Shown here in pieces: positions 58,697 to 64,000 of a DNA stretch of 64,000 nucleotides. Positions within the stretch are counted from its first letter, which is position 1, and the number at the start of each line of letters is the position of its first letter. The notes beneath the pieces are model-generated. The model saw only the letters and a program-made list of their open reading frames with translations. It was not told where the DNA came from and did no database searches. The translations under genes were made by a program, and so were the position numbers. This DNA comes from an uncultured Chloroflexales bacterium (lineage in GTDB: Bacteria > Chloroflexota > Chloroflexia > Chloroflexales > Chloroflexaceae), in the NCBI GenBank assembly GCA_937902315.1, contig CALGUG010000033.1, positions 62,001 through 126,000 on the forward strand, given 5' to 3'.

Positions 58697-59449
58697 ATGT
58701 CAAAAACGTGGTTACGCACAGCACTTCAGCATATTCATAATGATCCCTTTTGGTGGCGTTCGGTGTTGATTGGGGGAGCCTGCATGATGACCATTTTCGG
58801 TTGGCCGTTTGCCACTGGACTTGTGGTCGAACATATGGAGAATTCTACCAAGGGCTACCCAACGCCGCTCCCGCCTTGGATCGATAAAAGCACGCGTTAT
58901 ATTATCGGCATCTTCGCGTTGATTATTGATTTTGTGCTGTTTTTATTACCGCTCTTTATAGCGGGCAGCCTCTTGATGTGTGCGATTGTGGGGACGCTGT
59001 TTGCCTATGGCGGTAATCAGGAATCGGGCGATGCCTTTCAGACGGTTGCAACGGTGATTGTCGGTTTGGCTGCTCTGTATGAATTAGCCTTGTTCCTGTT
59101 AGGAAGCTCGCCGTTAGCACGCCTGAAATATATCGAAGAAGGTCGAATCGAGGATGCGATCGGCAACGATGCGATGCGAGCTGCGCTGAAATCGTCTGGT
59201 CGACCCTTTTATCTGAAGGCGCGACTTGTCTCGTTGCCAGCCTATTTGCCGATGCTTGTGCTGGTTGCTATCTTTTGGAGTGTTACACTTTTGTCATTTT
59301 CAGGCCAACTGATTGTACTTTTTATTTTGATCTGGTTGATCCTTTCGGCTCTGCTGTACGCCCATTTGGTGGTGGGTCAAGTTTATGTTTTGGCTGAACA
59401 GGCCTACCAACATTGGGAGTATGAGCAGCGTATGGCGCGTCGCTCGTAG
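58697..59449 (+). CDS. DUF4013-type membrane protein 1
   Basis: A 250-residue membrane protein with about five hydrophobic segments. The N-terminal HNDPFWWRSVLIGGACMMTI and FGWPFATGLVVEHMENSTKG, then PTPLPPWID, follow the DUF4013 pattern (short helix, glycine-rich span, then G...PLPxW). The rest resembles the following gene in topology. Function is unknown. The ATG at 58697 is chosen by homology with the start of that gene's product; its ribosome-binding site is weak. Confidence 0.72.
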   Translation: MSKTWLRTALQHIHNDPFWWRSVLIGGACMMTIFGWPFATGLVVEHMENSTKGYPTPLPPWIDKSTRYIIGIFALIIDFVLFLLPLFIAGSLLMCAIVGTLFAYGGNQESGDAFQTVATVIVGLAALYELALFLLGSSPLARLKYIEEGRIEDAIGNDAMRAALKSSGRPFYLKARLVSLPAYLPMLVLVAIFWSVTLLSFSGQLIVLFILIWLILSALLYAHLVVGQVYVLAEQAYQHWEYEQRMARRS

Positions 59450-59631
59450 TGTCTCTGGCTCTTGAGCGAACTCTCGAATATTTCTTCAAAAGTAGGTCGT
59501 AAGATCGAAACCTAATTATGCTTCCTTGCGTATAGTCATAAAGGAAATTTATGAACCTGTATGCGTGATGAAGTTGTTGAGAGACCTTCGTTGTTTTTAT
59601 TGAACAACGCTATTGCGTAAGGAGAGACACT

Positions 59632-60336
59632 ATGGACATCGGACGCGCATTTTCCTATGTTACTGAAGACGAGCGTTGGATCACCAAAATGCTGATCGGT
59701 GGGCTTGTAGGTATTTTGGGTGGTATCATTATTGTTGGACCGATCATTCTGTTAGGGTATGTGATTCGAACTGCCCGAAATGTTGCTCTTGGAGTTGCGC
59801 GACCTTTGCCTGAGTGGGAGGATTGGGGTGGTCTGCTTACAGACGGCTTCAAAGCGGTTGTAATCTCCTTGGGCTACATGGTGCCCTATATCGTCATTTA
59901 CGCTCTCGGCTACTGTTTGATCTTCTTTACGGGCGCTGCGAGCAACGAAGAAACTGTTGGAGCCATTGCTAGCGTTGCTCTTTGTTTGATGGGTATCTCC
60001 TTCTTGGTTGCCCTGTTGTGTATTCCATTCATGCTCGCTGGCCTGATCCGCTTCATCCAGACCGATAATTTGGGTGCTGCCTTCAAGTTTGCTGACATCA
60101 TTGCCTTGGTGCGTGGCAACCTTGGAGCGATCGCTATGCTCTTCTTGGTTTCGCTGCTGGCCAACTTTGTTGGTGGCTTGGGTGCCATCCTCTGCTACGT
60201 CGGTCTGTTCCTGACCTATCCTTACGGCATGGCTATTTATGCTCACGCTTTGGGTCAGACTGTAAATCGCCTCGGTGGTATGCAGAGCGGTGGGGCTAAC
60301 CCCTATGGCGGTTACAACCCAGCTCAGTATCAATAA
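59632..60336 (+). CDS. DUF4013-type membrane protein 2
   Basis: A 234-residue membrane protein. It opens MDIGRAFSYVTEDERWITKM and has the DUF4013 signature GYVIRTARNVALGVARPLPEW. About five membrane segments follow, then a Gly/Asn/Tyr-rich tail GGANPYGGYNPAQYQ. The ATG follows AAGGAGAGACACT. It is 182 bp from the related gene upstream, consistent with an old duplication. The terminator follows at once. Confidence 0.83.
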   Translation: MDIGRAFSYVTEDERWITKMLIGGLVGILGGIIIVGPIILLGYVIRTARNVALGVARPLPEWEDWGGLLTDGFKAVVISLGYMVPYIVIYALGYCLIFFTGAASNEETVGAIASVALCLMGISFLVALLCIPFMLAGLIRFIQTDNLGAAFKFADIIALVRGNLGAIAMLFLVSLLANFVGGLGAILCYVGLFLTYPYGMAIYAHALGQTVNRLGGMQSGGANPYGGYNPAQYQ

Positions 60337-60361
60337 TCGCTAGATCTTTAAATCTGTTGAG

Positions 60362-60395
60362 AGAGGGCATCATACGATGTCCTCTTTTTCTTTTT
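60362..60395 (+). terminator. Terminator of the DUF4013 gene
   Basis: A 10-bp stem AGAGGGCATC/GATGTCCTCT (one G-U) with a 4-nt loop, followed by TTTTCTTTTT. A miniature element starts 10 bp later. Confidence 0.88.
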
Positions 60396-60404
60396 GGAAG
60401 AACA

Positions 60405-60570
60405 ATACCGAATCCGGTTGATTATTTTCTGTTCGTCCTTCGGCAGAGCGGAACTCAACAATCTTTGTTGTATGAGATGTCGCGCTGCAGCACGACATCT
60501 CATACAACGCTTTCCCAGTTTGTGTTCTTCTTGTAACGCAAGAAGGCTCGGCTTTGGACGGATTTGGTAT
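60405..60570 (+). repeat. ATACCAAATCCG miniature element with a hairpin insert
   Basis: This 166-bp copy is bounded by ATACCGAATCCGGTTGATTA and GGACGGATTTGGTAT. Inside is a 16-bp perfect hairpin, GTTGTATGAGATGTCG/CGACATCTCATACAAC, related to those at 319-360 and 525-559. Confidence 0.85.
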
Positions 60571-60624
60571 TAGGATGAATTGTTGGCTTTGGAGAGGCTT
60601 TTGGGGCACAGCTACAAGCCTCGT

Positions 60625-60705
60625 TTGTTGGGCGGGATGTTGGTAGCCGTAGGCGGACGCGCCAAGCAACGAATGGAAGGGAAAGACCTCGCCGCCGCAA
60701 TCAGA
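60625..60705 (-). repeat. Fold-back module, inverse copy
   Basis: GTTGGTAGCCGTAGGCGGAC starts at 60639. It is followed by GCGCCAAGCAACGAATGGAAG and GAAAGACCTCGCCGCC, the well-preserved end of the module. Confidence 0.75.
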
Positions 60706-60795
60706 AGAAAACAAGTGGATGAGGGCAATTTGGCCTGTATTTGCGGTATTATACAAAGATGGATTATCGCAGTGTAATTATCAGTAGGAGCTATC

Positions 60796-61362
60796 GTGTC
60801 TGATTCATCGCAACAGAACGCATGGTCGCGCGAATGGCGCTACCCTTCCAATATCTTATCGTGTTTGCGCCTCGTTATGGTGCTACCAATTGTATATACT
60901 CTATTGAAGCCAGAGAAACAGCGTCAGGCGGCTTTCTGGCTGGCAGCAGCTATGTTCACCGATGCGCTCGATGGGCCGATCGCGCGGGCGCGCGGCGAGG
61001 TTTCGAAACTCGGTCAGCTGCTCGACCCGATCGCCGATAAAGTGATTATCGATCTTTCAAGCATTATTTTGGCTAAACGCGGGCGGTTCCCTTGGTGGAT
61101 GGTCGGTCTGTTGCTCTTTCGGGACGCCGGAATTACGGTCTGCGGCCTGATGGTGTTGGGCAAACATTCGCAGGTCACCGTTTCGAAGTGGACAGGCAAA
61201 ACGGCTACGGTCGGGATCAGCATCTCGCTATTACTCTATCTCTTAGAGCAGAATCGACTGGCTCAGTTCGTGTTGGCGGTGGCACTTTTGCCCTTTACAC
61301 TCTCGTTTTTCCACTATAGCCAGCAGTTTTTAGAGATGTACCGTAGTCCGGCTAAGTCTTGA
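60796..61362 (+). CDS. CDP-alcohol phosphatidyltransferase
   Basis: A 188-residue membrane enzyme of phospholipid synthesis, probably phosphatidylglycerophosphate synthase (PgsA-like). The complete catalytic signature D-x2-D-G-x2-A-R-x8-G-x3-D-x3-D is visible in DALDGPIARARGEVSKLGQL and LDPIADK. Four to five membrane segments follow. Translation starts at GTG with AGGAG upstream. The acceptor alcohol cannot be fixed from the sequence. Confidence 0.87.
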   Translation: MSDSSQQNAWSREWRYPSNILSCLRLVMVLPIVYTLLKPEKQRQAAFWLAAAMFTDALDGPIARARGEVSKLGQLLDPIADKVIIDLSSIILAKRGRFPWWMVGLLLFRDAGITVCGLMVLGKHSQVTVSKWTGKTATVGISISLLLYLLEQNRLAQFVLAVALLPFTLSFFHYSQQFLEMYRSPAKS

Positions 61363-61389
61363 CAATCTCTGTTGCCTTCGTGCTATAAT
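61359..61389 (+). promoter_or_regulatory. Promoter of the secreted amidase gene
   Basis: TTGACA at 61359-61364 and an extended -10 TGCTATAAT (TATAAT 61384-61389) with a 19-bp spacer. The -35 overlaps the stop of the previous gene. The leader is about 100 nt. Confidence 0.75.
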
Positions 61390-61497
61390 CGGCGATAGAG
61401 AAAGGAAGAGTGTCAGGCCATTGCCCGCCGAGTTTATGCCTCTCCTGCGGGTTGACGTTGTGTCGTTCGTATGGTCTGGGGCGGGTGAAGGGAAGCT

Positions 61498-63939
61498 ATG
61501 CGATTACGTCGGTTCATATTGCCCGCGCTGCTCTTAGCTCTGGTTGTACTGCCGTCTGCGCCCACAGCGCAGTCTCAGCAGCAGCAACCTTCGCAGCAGC
61601 GAAAGATTGGTGAGCGAACGCTCTCTACCGTGGAAGACTGGCAAAGCGGCACAATCGATGGGCTGCTTGTTAGTAATAACGTTGACGGCGAACTCCGCCT
61701 AGCGCCTGGCAGAAGCCAAGGAAGCTTTGAGACGGCTCCCATCGAAGCGGGCACAGTTATCTCTGATGGCCAAGAGATCGCCTTCGAGAACTTCCCGAAG
61801 CTTCTGAACGCGGTAGGTGCAACTTGGCGTGCCGATATCCCTCAAGGGACGAGTTTGCGGATCGAAGTACGCGCCACCGACGAGCTATCGGGTACGGTGA
61901 CGTGGTCGCCTTGGCAGGAGCTGTACGCGGGCGACGCTCGTTCGCTGGCGGATGATGGGGCTTATGCGAGCGCCGATGTGGTTGCGTTCCCCTCAACAAC
62001 ACGCTATCTCCAACTACGTGCATCTTTTGAAACAACGGTCGGCCAAGCTTCGGCTGTGCTGAGCTCGTTGAGCCTCTACTATATCTCATCGGTTAATGGC
62101 CCGACCGCCTCGCCGGGCTTGCCTCGGGTCAGCATTCCTACCGCTATTTCGACTTTAACGCAACGCCCGAGCTTTGTGCAGCGCAGCGTTTGGAGCGGTG
62201 GTGAAACGCCGCAGAGCCGTTCCGATCGTGTTCAGCCGCGCGGCATCGTGCTGCATGGCATCGATGTTACTGGCGAAGCGAGCGATCCGCTGGTCTATTT
62301 GCGGGCGCTGGCGGGCTACCAAACCAAGGTGCTCGGCTGGGACGATATGCCCTATCATTACATCATCGACGAGCAAGGGACGCTGTATGAAGGGCGCTTT
62401 GGCGGCCCGACCGCTGCGGTGAAGCGCTTGGCGGGTGGCGATGATGCGGTGCATATCGCGATGCTGGGCAGCCGAAGCGCAGCCCCGAGCGATGCAGCTC
62501 AGTCGACCTTGGTCGGCCTGTTGGCTTGGCTGAGCGAAGCCTATAAGATCGATCTGACCTCTGAGCACAGCTTTGTGAGCGGCAATGTAATTGTGCGGCG
62601 ACCCAATCTGGTCACGCATGCCGAGGCTGTGCCCGAAGCCAACGATCCCGGTCCGGCTCTGCGCGAGTTGGTGCCTCAACTGCGCAGCCGCGCCAACGAA
62701 TCGATTGTGCGATCGCGTTGGTACTTCGCCGAAGGCAATGTCAACGACTTTACTCAGCGCTTCACGCTGTTTAACCCGACTAACAGCGATGCGAGCGCAA
62801 CCATCTACTTGCGCCAAGCTGCCGGTCAAACACCGCTCACCCGGATTGTGCCGCTGGAAGCTGGCGAGCGAGTCGATCTGGTGGTCAACGACCTGATCTC
62901 GACGACCACCGACCTCTCGACGATCGTCGAATCGAACGCCAAGATCATCGTTGAGCGCAGCTTGACGACCGAAACTGACATTAGCGGTGGACCGGGCGTA
63001 ACCGAACCATCGCGTATCTGGTATTTTGCGGAAGGCTCGACGGGCGCCGATTTCGCGACCTATCTGGTGCTCTTCAATCCGCAGAGCAGTCCGGTCGAGG
63101 CGACTCTGACCTATATGCGCAACGACGGCACGACCAAAGAGCAGCGTGTGCGCATTCCGGCTCAGCAGCGTAGCGTGATCTCGGTCAAAGATCCCGATGT
63201 ATTGCCGAGCTCCGATTTCGGCGTGCGGATCTTGGCGACTCTGCCGATTGTGGCCGAACGAACTATGGTCTTTGGGGCCGATAACGCCGGTCTACACACC
63301 ACGCGCGGTATCAGCTCGTTGGCGCGCACCTGGTACTTTGCTGAGGGCACAACGCAGCCGCCCTACGATATGCGGATCTTGGTGCTTAACCCCAGCTCGC
63401 AGCCAGTGAGCGCTACGGTGACGTTCCTAACCGTCGATGGCACTTCTTTGGCGCGCCGCTATATTATTCCGCCGACCACGCGTCTAGGAATCAATGTCAA
63501 CGAGGTGGTGCCTGAGTTGGGCGTTTCGACGACGGTAGAGACCGATCGGCCTGTGGCGGTTGAGCGCGCGATGTACTTTAATGATGGCAAAGCGGGCATG
63601 GTCTCGCCCGGCGCGACCCAAACCGCTTACACTTGGTATTTCGCCGACGGCTCGACCAGTGACGCCACCGAATACCTCTTATTCAGCAATCCAACGCGCA
63701 ATCAAGCGCTTGTCACGATCGAGTTTATCTTGGCGAATGGAACGCGCGAGACGCGAGAGTTGACTATGCCGGGTAATGCCCGCGCGACCTTTGTGGTACA
63801 CGAGCAGTTCCCCAATCAGGCGCGTATCTCTGCGATTGTGCATTCAACCCAGCGAATTGTAGCGGAGCGCTCGTATTATCCGGGTGGCGGCAGGCGTGGC
63901 GGTGCGACCGCGCTCGGCGTGCCCGAGGTACAGCCGTGA
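61498..63939 (+). CDS. Secreted AmpD/PGRP-type amidase with WYFAEG repeats
   Basis: An 813-residue exported protein. Residues 1-25 are a signal peptide. An N-terminal beta-rich domain (about 40-200) precedes an amidase-2/PGRP-like domain (about 245-395): IVLHGID with His253, MPYHYIIDEQGTLYEGR, VTHAEAVPEANDPGPAL with His374 and Asp383. These are candidate zinc ligands in the AmpD pattern (His, His, Asp). Such enzymes cleave the N-acetylmuramoyl-L-alanine bond of peptidoglycan. Four repeats of about 100 residues follow, each starting WYFAEG or WYFADG, probably for surface attachment. GAAGGGAAG lies before the ATG. It overlaps the next gene by 4 bp. Confidence 0.83.
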   Translation: MRLRRFILPALLLALVVLPSAPTAQSQQQQPSQQRKIGERTLSTVEDWQSGTIDGLLVSNNVDGELRLAPGRSQGSFETAPIEAGTVISDGQEIAFENFPKLLNAVGATWRADIPQGTSLRIEVRATDELSGTVTWSPWQELYAGDARSLADDGAYASADVVAFPSTTRYLQLRASFETTVGQASAVLSSLSLYYISSVNGPTASPGLPRVSIPTAISTLTQRPSFVQRSVWSGGETPQSRSDRVQPRGIVLHGIDVTGEASDPLVYLRALAGYQTKVLGWDDMPYHYIIDEQGTLYEGRFGGPTAAVKRLAGGDDAVHIAMLGSRSAAPSDAAQSTLVGLLAWLSEAYKIDLTSEHSFVSGNVIVRRPNLVTHAEAVPEANDPGPALRELVPQLRSRANESIVRSRWYFAEGNVNDFTQRFTLFNPTNSDASATIYLRQAAGQTPLTRIVPLEAGERVDLVVNDLISTTTDLSTIVESNAKIIVERSLTTETDISGGPGVTEPSRIWYFAEGSTGADFATYLVLFNPQSSPVEATLTYMRNDGTTKEQRVRIPAQQRSVISVKDPDVLPSSDFGVRILATLPIVAERTMVFGADNAGLHTTRGISSLARTWYFAEGTTQPPYDMRILVLNPSSQPVSATVTFLTVDGTSLARRYIIPPTTRLGINVNEVVPELGVSTTVETDRPVAVERAMYFNDGKAGMVSPGATQTAYTWYFADGSTSDATEYLLFSNPTRNQALVTIEFILANGTRETRELTMPGNARATFVVHEQFPNQARISAIVHSTQRIVAERSYYPGGGRRGGATALGVPEVQP

Positions 63940-64000
63940 GTACTCCTACTCCATCGAGTTCAAGCAGCACAAACCCACCACCGAGCAATAAGCGGGGTGG
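63936..64000 (+). CDS. Start of the next gene (partial)
   Basis: A GTG at 63936 overlaps the amidase stop (GTGA). The first 21 residues are Ser, Thr, Pro and Asn rich, beginning STPTPSSSSS, with a basic NKR-G near the window end. This resembles the cytoplasmic lead of a membrane-anchored protein, but only the beginning is visible. Confidence 0.5.
   Translation, partial: MSTPTPSSSSSTNPPPSNKRG

Noticed and set aside
1..64000. tRNA and rRNA genes
   Set aside because: No T-loop-like GGTTCGAATCC or similar segment with matching acceptor stem was found in the intergenic stretches on inspection; a tRNAscan run would be decisive.

Overview
The window looks like chromosomal DNA of a member of the Chloroflexota, probably class Chloroflexia. 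The malate dehydrogenase at 48424-49353 closely resembles what I remember of the Chloroflexus enzyme. The secreted proteins have PPC-like, LGFP-like and WYFAEG-type repeats and end in proline/threonine stretches, a style familiar from that phylum. Base composition is moderate and promoters often carry an extended -10 (TGN-TATAAT). No rRNA, tRNA, CRISPR, phage or transposase gene was seen. The taxon is an inference from memory, not a search result.

Layout. 1-114 is the 3' end of uvrA. 941-5950 holds an aldo/keto reductase, a GH78 alpha-L-rhamnosidase and a membrane-anchored protein. A VapC/Phd toxin-antitoxin pair follows at 5972-6645, then a Gfo/Idh/MocA oxidoreductase, an M20 amidohydrolase, a multi-pass membrane protein and two paralogous Ser/Thr kinases with cysteine-paired ectodomains. 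17228-22443 is a complete nucleoside-type ABC importer (BMP lipoprotein, two permeases, double ATPase) behind a strongly structured leader. 24249-26829 pairs a galactonate dehydratase with a GH4 glycosidase. After an MFS transporter and an ECF sigma/membrane partner pair come a secreted PLL-like lectin, ribosomal protein L33, a stand-alone receiver, a HAD phosphatase and a secreted LGFP-type protein. 36532-43811 couples a 1394-residue cyclase/ATPase/TPR regulator to a secreted C25-like peptidase with an 18-bp tandem repeat.

The most notable stretch is 46642-47929. About 1.1 kb of non-coding DNA carries DnaA boxes on both sides of a 700-bp block with 28 CATG tetranucleotides. It looks like a bipartite chromosomal origin without dnaA beside it. 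The SRP RNA gene sits in its right-hand part, and a bifunctional nuclease gene and mdh flank it.

49717-64000 holds housekeeping and envelope genes: a histidine kinase overlapping ksgA, a coaBC-coaX-prmC-SDR operon, DinB, a receiver, YtxH, two DUF4013 membrane proteins, a CDP-alcohol phosphatidyltransferase and a secreted AmpD/PGRP-type amidase.

Intergenic DNA is full of non-autonomous repeats. One family is about 121-166 bp with ATACCAAATCCG terminal inverted repeats and usually lies just downstream of a terminator. A second family of fold-back modules is built round GCGTCCGCCTACGGCTACCA and often occurs as inverted pairs. A composite of about 330 bp occurs twice. Several genes of fewer than 60 codons have their own ribosome-binding sites and terminators.
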